Source: Spisula solida
Lineage: Eukaryota; Mollusca; Bivalvia; Venerida; Mactridae
Assembly: GCA_947247005.1 (NCBI GenBank)
Contig: OX365948.1
Coordinates: 40,118,601-40,182,600, forward strand
DNA: 64,000 nt
Direction of reading: 5' to 3'
The notes under the pieces are model-generated. The model saw only the letters and a list, made by a program, of their open reading frames with translations, did no database searches and was not told the origin of the DNA. Each line of letters starts with the position of its first letter. The first letter of the stretch is position 1. Shown piece after piece: positions 12,501 to 21,200 of this stretch. The translations under genes and the position numbers were made by a program.

Positions 12501-13708
12501 CGGTTTCGATATATCTTGACCTATTCTACCATTCCATATAAACAGGTGGTTATTTTTACACAATTCTATCAGTTGTTTACCATAATCATTAGTACCAGTA
12601 TCTATATGATTTCTCTCCAAACTAACTGTAGCAAAGTTTTGAAATGCCAAAATGTCTTCGAGAATTGCATCATCCAGGTCAAACATTTGAGCTATTGTTT
12701 GATCTAAATTTACATAATCTCTCAAACTTCCACAACGTGAATTTAAATCACCCAAAAGCATGACATGATTACCTTCAGGACAATATCTGAAAAGTTCATT
12801 CTGAATTTCAAAGTAAGGATCAACATGAGCATACTTTGTACCACGAGGTGGAATGTATAACATTCCAACTTTCAAATCTTGGTCACCTCTTGGTCAACAC
12901 TAAGTCTTCCTTGCTGACCAATAACGAAAACACAAATGGTTATGACATTCAGTTCTATGCTGTTGCACAATTACATCATTGTTACCAAGATTATTGATAT
13001 TATTTTATTATAAATTAATTAACTAGTAAAATTGACTGTATTATTATTTTATATTATTATCATCGCTATTATCATCATCATCGTCGTCTTAGTCATCAAC
13101 ATCTAATCATCATTTCACCATCATCATCAGCAGCACAGCCAACTTCATCAACAGATTATCCCCATCACCAGTATAGTGTTCATTATTTCCAAACATACTA
13201 TCGATTAGTCTAATAATAACAACTTTATTTAAAGAGGCAACACAGTTGGGCAAGCCCAGTCTCCCTGTGAGAATCACCCTAAACATCATTATAAGCATCA
13301 CCACAATCATTATAATGGACCATGGTCGCGGTGGTGGTCGTCCTAATTGTCACGACCACCATCTTCATCAACACCATCATGATCAGCACTATCCACACCA
13401 CACAAAATTACACTTCCGGATCGTCATTGACACATTAAAATCATATTTATTGAAAGTGTCCATCATTTGTTGTAGGTTCATTATAAATTCCTTCTAATTC
13501 TACTATTACAGCTGGCCTAGGTATACAAGTGTCTCTCAAGAAGGGTGATTATATACGACTACACGAGGGAGAAGGTGTTAGCTGTAAATATACATTGGAA
13601 CAAATAAAAACATTAACCAAGAAAGGAAATCAGACGCTGAAACAAATCTGGACAGATAACGACAAACATGTTTCATTATGCTGCTTAGGAACGCTTCCAT
13701 CATCTTAG
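1599..13708 (+). CDS. EgtD-like SAM-dependent methyltransferase, 7 exons, complete
   Basis: Exons: 1599-1769, 4119-4257, 6524-6626, 7089-7195, 7897-7974, 8678-8854, 13512-13708 (stop TAG 13706-13708). Phases join throughout to give 972 nt, 323 residues, close to bacterial EgtD (about 320). Visible family landmarks: N-terminal WYRYDKDGSLF (like the YFYDxxGSxLF of EgtD) followed by a Tyr-rich stretch; SAM motif I LIEMGSGNSEKSR (about residues 69-81); YIPIDIS; PIAGDY; IIWLGGGFQNQ, whose Asn matches the substrate-binding Asn of EgtD; LVIALDVTQ followed by HAYLD; and C-terminal SCKYTLEQI then WTDND. The family transfers three methyl groups to the alpha-amine of an aromatic amino acid, histidine in ergothioneine synthesis. 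The pocket differs from mycobacterial EgtD at positions aligned to Met252 and Glu282 (see findings), so the substrate is uncertain. No signal peptide is seen, so it is probably cytosolic. The start is the first ATG of an open exon ending in GTAAGT. Confidence 0.88.
1801..1957. mobile_element. MITE with CCTCTCTAGAGCA inverted ends
   Basis: TACCAAGTGCTTCCTCTCTA at the left is mirrored by TAGAGAGGTTGTTTTTGGTA at the right, giving a roughly 157-bp foldback. The ends resemble the AACCTCT ends of the element at 20492-20670, so the two may be one family. Confidence 0.6.
2291..2370. mobile_element. Short palindromic MITE, copy 1
   Basis: ATCGAGGACTCAGTGCAAAA folds back on TTTTGCACCGATAGCTCGAT, about 80 bp, with the flanking bases reading TA-rich on both sides. 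A second member of the same family lies at 3895-3975, which supports mobility rather than chance. Confidence 0.7.
2458..2865. mobile_element. 408-bp nearly fully palindromic foldback element
   Basis: Ends are CAGTGTAGCAATACC and GGTATTGCTACACTG. The arms stay complementary over most of their length (for example CGCCACGCTAAGCGG near 2560 against CTTAGCGTGGCG near 2740, and CATTACCCTGTGAAACC against GGTTTCACAGGGTAATG at the centre). Arms this similar point to a young or recently gene-converted element. It carries no coding capacity. Confidence 0.75.
3636..3850. repeat. Tandem repeat, 4 copies of about 51-54 bp
   Basis: Units contain GACTACCC, CACATTATC, TGACAC, GGGCAAACC and CAGTTACCTGGA in that order; the last two units carry CCATGGGC instead of TGGGC. 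The open frame across it is a by-product of unit length. Confidence 0.85.
3895..3975. mobile_element. Short palindromic MITE, copy 2
   Basis: ATCGAGGGCTCAGTGCAAAA pairs with TTTTGCACTAAGCCCTCGAT. Same ends as the copy at 2291-2370; flanks read TAT and ATA, consistent with insertion at TA. Confidence 0.75.
4020..4073 (-). mobile_element. Possible tRNA-derived SINE head
   Basis: Read on the - strand this contains a B-box-like GGTTCGATC preceded at tRNA-like distance by TAGCTACTGGT. The A box is poor and no body or tail was delimited, so this is tentative. Confidence 0.3.
4258..6523. other. Intron 2 of the EgtD-like gene
   Basis: Starts GTATGT, ends TATATTTCAG. AT-rich. It contains a short degenerate 13-bp repeat (ATTCACAGTGAA-like, 5886-5945) and a foldback element at 6069-6176. 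No coding region is supported. Confidence 0.75.
6069..6176. mobile_element. 108-bp MITE with GTTGATTTT.GGTGTAAGAT ends, copy 1
   Basis: GTTGATTTTCGGTGTAAGAT at the left, ATCTTACACCAAAATCAAC at the right, with TTTATTTCACT and GGTGAAATAAAA as inner arms. A partial copy in the opposite orientation lies at 33450-33530. Confidence 0.75.
6627..7088. other. Intron 3 of the EgtD-like gene
   Basis: Donor is the weak AG|GTTAAA and the acceptor is GTGTTTCAG. Joining here keeps the frame and gives IQQIR then NIKGRK. I see no repeat or coding signal inside. Confidence 0.7.
7196..7896. other. Intron 4 of the EgtD-like gene, with a CG/CGATCG-rich patch
   Basis: Between about 7300 and 7570 the intron is unusually rich in CG dinucleotides and short CGATC/CGACC palindromic words (GGTCGATGATCGGC, CGGTCGACGATCGTACGATG, ACCGGCCGGTGAC). 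Around 7658-7711 a TCATTTATCGGTTG unit occurs three times. Nothing coding is supported. Confidence 0.6.
7975..8677. other. Intron 5 of the EgtD-like gene
   Basis: Starts GTAATT and ends TACTTTCAG. AT-rich; I see no repeat, RNA or coding feature in it. Confidence 0.6.
9506..9582. repeat. (CA)n microsatellite
   Basis: Interrupted CA dinucleotide run flanked by CGCACGCA and GCGCGCATG words, inside the LINE 3' region. Open frames across it on both strands are artefacts of the dinucleotide repeat. Confidence 0.95.
9740..12875 (-). pseudogene. LINE ORF2 (endonuclease-reverse transcriptase), frameshifted
   Basis: First frame, 12875-10680: endonuclease remnant with GDLNSR (about residues 42-47) and SDVHCAL (about 160), then RT with NNKAPG, NYRPISLLS, FVDFKQAFDSI, GVRQGENLSPFLF and LLYADDTVIFS, ending soon after EYKYLGIVFTK. 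The frame then breaks at an A7 run (10701-10707, T7 on the + strand) and continues in a second frame, 10738-9740, through KPILLYASEVWG to a C-terminal zinc knuckle CELCNDLGDEYHYLLMC. Catalytic residues of the RT are intact. One homopolymer shift and the missing N-terminus make it non-functional as read; the shift could also be a sequencing error. Confidence 0.88.
13020..13400. repeat. Low-complexity ATC/ATT/CACCATC region
   Basis: Dense in ATC, TTATTA, CATCATCA and CACCACCAT words on the + strand. Open frames over it are His/Ile-rich low complexity and are not taken as genes. Confidence 0.7.
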
Positions 13709-14120
13709 TGGCAAGTTTTTGTAATATACTGATATAAATTTTTAATCATGTCATCTTCTGTTTCTTCCTAACATTTGGTAGCAGTCCTTCCAGAATATCT
13801 ATTGTACCCCGGATACTCTGGAACACTGAACGTCACTACTAAGTATACAAGGGGTGTTAAAAAAGAATTGATCTACAATTTACATACATTTTGTAGTATG
13901 AAAAAAAAATACATTTATAAATCTTTCTGCGATAGGAACACCGAATTAGGTATATCTATGACAAACCTGTTTGAAGTTATAGCTCCTCAAAAACACAGTA
14001 ACCTTATAACCCAGCTTCCAAAAGATGTTACATTAGTTTAAATCTGAAGATTTGAACGACAACTATGAGACGAATGCTTTTATGCTATTCCTTAATAAAT
14101 CTGTGTATGTGTGGTGTTGC
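13709..14120 (+). terminator. Putative 3' UTR and polyadenylation region of the EgtD-like gene
   Basis: AATAAA at 14094-14099 is followed at once by a GT-rich element (TGTGTATGTGTGGTGTTG, 14102-14119), the usual animal cleavage/polyadenylation layout, about 390 bases after the stop codon. An 88-codon open frame (13775-14041) lies in this interval; it could be an alternative last exon but has no start or family match I can defend. Confidence 0.55.
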
Positions 14121-14415
14121 CGTAGAATCAATAGGATGTTCTATCATCATACAAAGAATACAACCGTATGATTGCAACATTCCAACAGCAATACAAGTAT
14201 ACAACTTTCATCATTTCAAGGGCCACAACTCTGCTAATACTAGTTTAATCTAAATATGTAGGTGTGTAACTACACATATTGACTGATAGTCCACTGAGGT
14301 TTGACAGGTATGAGAGACATAAGCAAAATGTAATCATTTCAAATATCACAAATTGTCTCTGCTAATGCTAGTTGAATCCGATCGAAATTACTATACATGT
14401 ACATGTCATTGTAGG

Positions 14416-14574
14416 CACAGGTAACTATATCATTAATTAAGAGTAAAAACAAATTAGAAAAAATATTTTTTGTAAAATTTAAGTACATTATTCATAACAG
14501 TTATGAATATATAAATTTTACAGAAAAAATGTTTTAAGTTTTTTTACTCTTAATCAATGATACAGTTACCTGTG
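14416..14574. mobile_element. hAT-like MITE, copy 1, with 8-bp target duplication
   Basis: Ends CACAGGTAACTATATCATTA and TCAATGATACAGTTACCTGTG-like (right arm about 14553-14574), both followed inward by the AAGAGTAAAAA arm. ATTGTAGG occurs directly before (14408-14415) and directly after (14575-14582): a perfect 8-bp target-site duplication, the hAT signature. A second copy with its own 8-bp duplication lies at 62829-62981. Confidence 0.9.
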
Positions 14575-14581
14575 ATTGTAG

Positions 14582-14743
14582 GTGCACAACCCGTGCTAAC
14601 TGAAATTCATTTAATGTTTGATGACTGTAGCACGACTGCTTTTCTAGTTACAGAAGACACAATTTTGGTTGTACAAGGGCAAATCGATGCATCTCCCCAA
14701 TACTTTGTTGGGGGCATAAAAACTGCATCAAAGCCAATTATAG
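14582..14743 (+). CDS. Candidate orphan exon, 54 codons, phase 1-1
   Basis: Preceded by an acceptor-like ATTGTAG and ending in TATAG|GTAAGTA, a strong donor. The frame GAQPVLTEIHLMFDDC... to KPIIG is open across the whole interval and coding-like, with phase 1 on both sides. I do not recognise the protein. No partner exon was found on the + strand, and the neighbour on the right is on the opposite strand. It could belong to an alternative transcript of the upstream gene, to an unrecognised gene, or be a remnant. The acceptor lies inside the target duplication of the adjacent MITE. Confidence 0.35.
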
Positions 14744-14962
14744 GTAAGTACTTAGATACACGATAAACAACCAACTTCTGGAAGGGGTGAGTTACTACTA
14801 AAAGCAAAGGTTTGTATTGTTTCATCTTTAATACTGGAATGGTACTATCTACATTACAGTAACATATGTCTGAAAAGTACATTATAAAAATATAATGTAT
14901 TTGAACACATTAAGTTAGAATACAGCTTGTACAGAATAAAGTATAAACCAAATGTACGTAGT

Positions 14963-15882
14963 CATGCACTGATCCAGATGGGGGGGTGTCTGAGTTTTGA
15001 ACCCCCTGATATTATAGAAAGTGTGGTTATCTCATAATATTTACACTGGTTTGTCAGGGTATAGAAAAGTGTGGTTATTGCATATGAGCCAGTCTCCAGG
15101 AAAACCTGCTATAATGACATTATGTAATTACTGCATGTAACACGGTTTTAAAAAAGCTTTCAAATAAGAAAAATGACATATCTATAGATTAAATTTTAAG
15201 TCATTTATCCATATATTACTATATCTTAGCTTTAAAATTTCTTACGAATTATGTCGAAATCATTTACTTTGTTGCTATGGTGACCAATTTCAGAAAAGTA
15301 CTCTGATTGAGAAAAATGAGGAGTTAGTTGTTTAAAATAGTAGTAGCCTTTCTCTAAATGTGAACATTTACAATTTGGATGTATATTTTAAAACTTAAAA
15401 AACCATTCTAAATCTTAAAACCATTTTGACCAGTTTATGTCAAGAATTCATCAAATGAAGTATTTATAAAGTACTTGTTACAACGACGTCGAATAACGTT
15501 TGAATGACGCTTGCGATGTCATGCAAAAAGGGTCTGAATAGGGCCTCAACAAAACAGCTGTAACTTCCTTAAAAATAAAAATACTAACAAAATTTTTTTG
15601 CATTTTGCTTCATTAAGATTACTCTTTCAAAAAATAAAAAATCTCAAAATCATTTTTTATTTCAAAATAGCAGGTTTTCCTGGAGACTGGCTCATATATT
15701 TACACTAGTTTGTCATGGCTAAAAGTCTGATCAGGACAACCCTCTGATAAAAAAGCTGATTTGGACCCCCTCTAAAAAAAAGTTTGTTTGACTCCATTTG
15801 AGAAATAAGCTGGCCACATCCCCTTCCAAAGAATTAATAGTTAGTTGGAACCCCCTGAGAAAAATTTCTGGATCTGCGCATG
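14963..15882. mobile_element. Outer MITE with CATGC.C.GATCCAGA ends, interrupted
   Basis: CATGCACTGATCCAGA at the left matches inverted TCTGGATCTGCGCATG at the right. The inner flanks share iterated phrases (GAACCCCCTGA, GTGTGGTTAT, TTTACACTGGTTTGTCA). It is split by a second element at 15084-15695. Confidence 0.7.
15084..15695. mobile_element. Inner MITE nested in the outer one
   Basis: ATGAGCCAGTCTCCAGGAAA continues to ACCTGCTAT and is mirrored exactly at 15667-15695 (ATAGCAGGT, TTTCCTGGAGACTGGCTCAT). About 612 bp with near-perfect 30-bp inverted ends, inserted into the element at 14963-15882. No coding region. Confidence 0.8.
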
Positions 15883-15939
15883 ATGGTAACATCAACTAGC
15901 TGGTGCATTGTTTAACAGTGTACATCGTAAATGCAATAA

Positions 15940-16045
15940 TAAACTGTAAATAAAAAATAAACTGTAAATGAATAATATAATAAACTGTAAATAAAAAATA
16001 AACTGTAAATGAATAATATAATAAACTGTAAATAACAATAAACTG
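15940..16045. repeat. AT-rich tandem repeat based on AATAAACTGTAAAT
   Basis: AATAAACTGTAAAT followed by AAAAAT or GAATAATAT repeats about five times. Confidence 0.75.
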
Positions 16046-16489
16046 AATCACTAAATAAATCTTATAACCAGATTTTTTCAGTTGGAAAATGTTAAAAATG
16101 AACACAATAATGAATTACATATAATATATTGTAGACTAGATATTGCAAAAGGTTTACAATCAGAAAGCTTGCTATGTCCACGTATATTATAAACAAGAGT
16201 ATATTAGAATCCACTGCATGTTCAAATTAAACAAATGAGGTAATATGGTATGTACAGCTTCATAACTTGAAATAAATAAATAAATAAATAAAATTATCAC
16301 AATTTAGATCAATCAAGTAGATACATATAATTATATAAAGACTTTTTAAACACAAAATTGAAACACTAGATAGAATAAATTATTGTAACACAATAAAGGA
16401 GAAACAATTAAATGCAGAGTATCAGAAGCTCTAGTAATTCAACATGCTCTCAAAGTGGAGGTAATAAATATCAACATGTATAAAGAATA

Positions 16490-16582
16490 ACAGACCCGGC
16501 CCAAACAGGGGGCACCCATCCCGGGTTAAGCTCAAAAAACCTGGTTGTCCCATTATCTAAATTTTCTCGAGCCGGGCCTGAT
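16490..16582. mobile_element. Small foldback element with CAGRCCCGGC ends
   Basis: CAGACCCGGCCC at the left and GAGCCGGGCCTG at the right, GC-rich inner palindrome CCCGGG. About 90 bp. Tentative MITE. Confidence 0.45.
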
Positions 16583-17024
16583 TATTGCACAGCACAATAA
16601 TTATGATATGTAGATTGGTATATTTTAAAACATAATAAACAACACCAAGACTTGCTTAAAAACCAGATTTCTCAGATAATCATGCCTTTAAGGTCTGTTT
16701 TTTTAAGCTTTACTAAGTACATATATATGTAAGCCTTTAGTGGTCTTCTTGGCATGATACTGATGACTTGTTCCGTACCAAACAGATGAGAGCTAGCTAT
16801 CCAGTTATAATCTCACACCGGGAACCAGCAAAACCTACAGACAATAAAAACAAGATTATTAGTGGACCCACGCATCAATCATGCTATAAAGGCCTCCTGA
16901 GCGTTCCAACCATACATTTATTGACAAGAAACTACACATTTCTGGACAAGAAATGTTTGGAAAAAATGTATGCCACCCATAGCAACAAAAAAGCTCAGAT
17001 AGCCTTTGCAATGGTCTTTTGGTG

Positions 17025-17200
17025 ACCTGATCACAAGGTCATTTAGGGTTCATCTACCTTTATAACTAACCTCCATAGTTTGAAGATCCTAGGAAAAAAT
17101 GTTCATAAATTATTGGTTTAAAATCAATGGGTATACTGACAGACCAACCGACCCATGAGCAAGGCAATATACACCAACTTTTTTTAATAGGGCCATAATT
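17025..17200. repeat. Interspersed repeat, family A fragment
   Basis: Contains AGTTTGAAGATCCTAGG, an ACAGACCAACCGACC stretch and AGCAAGGCAATATAC. The same ordered phrases recur near 27660-27930 and 36418-36685, so this is a dispersed family. Confidence 0.55.
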
Positions 17201-18025
17201 ATCACAACTGTATGGGTGCAAAGTGATAAAAAATACAAATCCTTTCCTCAATTTACAAGGCTTTGCAAAAATATGAAGAAATTATAGGGCTATTGGAGTT
17301 GCTCCCCTTGGATTGTGAATATGATTACAACCATAATTTCAAAGATCTAAACACACAGATCGGACACTCGATTGAAGGCTGGAAGAAGCATGCAGCAGTT
17401 TCTGTTATTTTACATCAAAAGTTTTGTTTGTCATCCTTTTTTAATGACCAATATCTCATTTTGAAGAGCTAAGTTTCTTCTATTGTATGAGGTTTCTGTC
17501 CAGCTCTTATTTAATACAGAAAATTATTATTTGAATGAGGTAAATTTTCTGATAAACTTTGAATTTCCATTAAAATCAGAGTAGGTCTGGCTCTTTGAGG
17601 TCAGATCTATTGTTTTATTCCATGATTGATTTTAATAAATGAGGTATCATTGTAAAGCTGAATAATATTATCTATTGCATATACCTATTAGTTTTTGTCT
17701 GTGTTCATTAAAACAGGAGATACAAGGTTTTCAAAACAAACGAGATTTTGCGAGATTTCAGAAGATTGCTGCAAGATATTGTGAGATTTGGTACATCATT
17801 CAAATCTGTGTATTTTTAGATCTTTAATAATTTTAATCTTTTTATGAAGATTTGTTGTTTGTTAAAATCATGCTGTAATTGTAAGGTGGGAAGAGGGATG
17901 GTTCCCCGACCCTATCCCTGATATTATGGGGACAATAAATGGGCTATCTGACGAAGCTGAAAATAAACTATGAAGGTTTGAAAATTGAATTACATTTGTA
18001 ATAACCAATAATGTTTTATAGTTAC

Positions 18026-18232
18026 CTTGTAGACAAGAACACAGAGGTATATGAATGGCATTTGGCTGATAGTAACATGTTCCACCATTTAGACAAGGTG
18101 TGACCTGTGCTGCACACGCATCATACCTCTCCTCACAATGTATCCCACGATATGGAGTCTTACATGTACATACATAGTTTGACAACCCATTTCCATTGTA
18201 TGAACAACTGCCATTATTCTTACACGGTTGAT
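18026..18232 (-). CDS. EGF gene exon 16 (last one visible)
   Basis: 207 nt, phase 1 on both sides. Encodes one full EGF module ([10 protein letters not shown] ... YRGIHC) and most of another ([15 protein letters not shown] ... LCSCLQG). The donor is CAAG|GTAACT. If it is not spliced, the frame runs on to a stop at 17868 without completing the EGF domain; an AATAAA on this strand lies near 17612, but I consider read-through the weaker model. Confidence 0.8.
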
Positions 18233-21200
18233 CTGTAATAAAGTATTAGTACATGCAATTGGTAATTTGTAATTTGTGTCCTTTATTGTTTCTCTTGCTT
18301 CACATGCTTCAGAGTTTTTAATAGCTGAAACTAGCTAGGTCATTCAGTGTTTTTATAGCTGAAACTAGCTAGGTCATTCAGTGTTTTTATAGCTGAAACT
18401 AGCTAGGTCATTCAGTGTTTTTATAGCTGAAACTAGCTAGGTCATTCAGTGTTTTTATAGCTGAAACTAGCTAGGTCATTCAGTGTTTTTATTGCTGAAA
18501 CTAGGTCTTTCAGTGTTTTTATTGCTGAAACTAGGTCTTTCAGTGTTTTTATTGCTGAAACTAGGTCTTTCAGTGTTTTTATAGCTGAAACTAGGTCTTT
18601 CAGTGTTTTTATAGCTGAAACTAGGTCTTTCAGTGTTTTTATAGCTGAAACTAGGTCTTTCAGTGTTTTTATAGCTGAAACTAGGTCTTTCAGTGTTTTT
18701 ATAGCTGAAACTAGGTCTTTCAGTGTTTTTATTGCTGAAACTAGGTCTTTCAGTGTTTTTATTGCTGAAACTAGGTCTTTCAGTGTTTTTATTGCTGAAA
18801 CTAGGTCTTTCAGTGTTTTTATTGCTGAAACTAGGTCTTTCAGTGTTTTTATTGCTGAAACTAGGTCTTTCAGTGTTTTTATTGCTGAAACTAGGTCTTT
18901 CAGTGTTTTGACAGCTGGGACTTGGACTTTCACCTTTTGACTTTCAGTGTTTAAGTTCATTTTCTCGTTCAGTGTTGGGAATTGTGCTGTGTAGTTGTGG
19001 TCTGTGTTGTCTTTATATTTTCAGTGTTTGGCTGTGTTTGATGTTGAGTGCTGCCTTCCCTGTCTAATTTTTTACTACCTTAATTTCACATTGTTTTATG
19101 TGTAATATCCAATAACATACTGGTTTCTGAGTCAGACAAAACACAATGATTGCAGTGATAAACATAATCCACAGTCAAGTCAATGAAGTCATGTATTATC
19201 TTATCTAAATGCCAATTTGATTAACTCCTACATACAGAGCACTGTTGATAGAAATAGTTCTGAAAGAAAATTAATTTATCATAAAGGGATTTCATTTGTT
19301 GAAGTGTCATCGATCCCTCTTTAAAGTTGCAGTCAATTTGTTGGATGAGGCACCTACATTTACTTTCGTTGAATGCCAGACATCAGGTAGGTAGGCACAC
19401 AGTACCGTCACTTTTATTTAACTAGCTTAAGACCAACCAATCTTCCACTCCTACAACAAATCACTAGGCCACAGACAATCATAAACCACTAAGCCAAAGG
19501 TAATCATAAACCACTAGGCCACAGGTATTCATAAACCACTAGGCCAAAGGTAATCGTAAACCACTAGGCCACAGTCAATCGTAAAACACTATGCCACAGG
19601 CAATCGTAAATCACTAAGCCACAGGCAATCCTAAACCACTAGGCCACAGGTAATTGTAAACCACTAGGCCCCAGGCAATCGTAAACCACTAGGCCTCAGA
19701 AATCGTAAACCAGTAGGCCACAGGCAATTGTAAACCACTAGGCCCCAGGCAATCGTAAACCACTAGGCCACAGGCAAAAGTAAACCACTAATTAGCCACA
19801 AGCAATCGTAAACCACTAATTAGCCACAGGCAATCGTAAACCACTAATTAGCCACAGGCAATCGTAAACCAGTAGGCTACAGGCAATCGTAAACCACTAG
19901 GCGACAGGCAATCATAAACCACTAGGCCACAGGCAATCGTAAACCACTAGGCCACAGGCAATCATAAACCACTAGGCCACAGGCAATCATAAACCACTAG
20001 GCCTAAGGCAATCGTAAACCACTAGGCCTCAGAAATCGTAAACCACTAGGCCTAAGGCAATCGTAAACCACTAGGCCTCAGAAATCGTAAACCACTAGGC
20101 CTAAGGCAATCGTAAACCACTAGGCCTCAGAAATCGTAAACCACTAGGCCACAGGCAATCACAAACCACTAGGCCTAAGGCAATCGTAAACCACTAGGCC
20201 TCAGAAATCGTAAACCACTAGGCCACAGGCAATCATAAACCACTAGGCCACAGAAATCGTAAACCACTAGGCCACAGAAATCGTAAACCACTAGGCCACA
20301 GGCAATCATAAACCACTAGGCCACAGGCAATCGTAAACCACTAGGCCACAGAAATCGTAAACCACTAGGCCACAGGCAATCATAAACCACTAGGCCACAG
20401 GCAATCGTAAACCACTAGGCCACAGAAATCGTAAACCACTACTTAGCCACAGGCAATCGTAAACCACTAGGCCACATGCAATGGTAAAAGGTACAGTGCA
20501 ACCTCTACAGAGCGGCCCTTCCATGAGCAACAACCTCAGTTGATAAAGTTGATAATTTTGTTCTAGAAGTAACCATTTACTTTAACTTTACCTTTCAATA
20601 GCGACCACCTCTGTACAACAAACGATTTTGATTTCCCAATGGGTGTTGTTCAAGAGAGGTTATACTGTTTATACTTACTGAAACATGGGTCTTCACTCTG
20701 ACATCTGCTGCCAAGGAAACCAGCAGAACAGAAACACGTACCACTTTGACAATAACCACCATTCAGACATGGAGAAAGCTCACAATCAAAGTCATCCTCT
20801 ATCTCACAGTATACACCCTGTAAGTTCAACAAAAATACTCCACTTAATGGAAGCGTTGTACATACAAGTCAAGGGTAAGAGTGCTCAATTCCAGAGCTCG
20901 AGTTTTGCATTTAAACCAGGTGTGCCAAAATACCTGAAATCTGCACAAATTCTGAACTTGGGTTTATTAACCATTGTCTAAAATGTTTACACAAACTTAC
21001 TGATGCTGCTCCATTGTGATGAAAAATAGAAGAAATACAATCATCAACTTCATACAAAAGTTTGATTTCCAGCTATTTCATCGTAAATAGGTGGTGATAG
21101 TTTGATGTACAATGTATATATCATTCCTATGAAATAGAATATTGGACAAAGCCTGTATTAAGATAATTCCTTGGACATTGTCTATGATCAATCTTGATAT

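Larger units (their letters stand above)
9033..12890 (-). mobile_element. Non-LTR retrotransposon (LINE), 5'-truncated, antisense to host gene
   Basis: The - strand carries an endonuclease-reverse transcriptase reading frame (9740-12875) followed by about 700 bases of 3' region ending in an iterated CTGAAA tail at about 9033-9053 (on the + strand TTTCAG repeats). An in-frame stop lies just upstream of the first readable codon and only the C-terminal part of the endonuclease remains, so the 5' end is missing. Domain order endonuclease-RT-CCHC places it among APE-type LINEs (Jockey/CR1/RTE-like); I cannot fix the clade. The 5' boundary is approximate. Confidence 0.85.
8855..13511. other. Intron 6 of the EgtD-like gene, invaded by a LINE
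   Basis: Starts GTAAGT and ends CTATTACAG. Most of it is an antisense LINE (about 9033-12890). Right of the LINE, 13020-13400 is low-complexity ATCATC/CACCATC sequence. Confidence 0.8.
14121..18025. other. Intergenic or intronic region between the two convergent genes
   Basis: Holds an hAT-like MITE with 8-bp duplication, a coding-like 162-bp exon candidate, a nested pair of MITEs, AT-rich tandem sequence (about 15940-16045), an AAAT run (16268-16291), a small foldback element and an interspersed-repeat fragment, each listed separately. I looked here for the missing 3' exons of the EGF gene on the - strand and found none. Confidence 0.6.
18233..20678. other. Intron 15 of the EGF gene
   Basis: Carries two separate minisatellites (18316-18908 and 19459-20490) and a MITE whose end almost touches the splice donor of the preceding exon. 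The remainder, 18910-19440, shows nothing distinctive. Confidence 0.75.

Noticed and set aside
13775..14041. 88-codon + strand open frame after the methyltransferase stop
   Set aside because: No ATG start, no recognisable motif, and it lies between the stop codon and a good polyadenylation signal. An alternative last exon cannot be excluded.
17868..18025. Terminal coding extension of the EGF gene after CSCLQG
   Set aside because: Read-through would end the protein in the middle of an EGF domain and skip a good GTAACT donor; kept only as an alternative.
18442..18960. 172-codon - strand open frame repeating [10 protein letters not shown]
   Set aside because: It is exactly the 30-bp minisatellite read in a frame that happens to be open; the neighbouring 34-bp units break the period and the + strand is open too. 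It lies within an intron.
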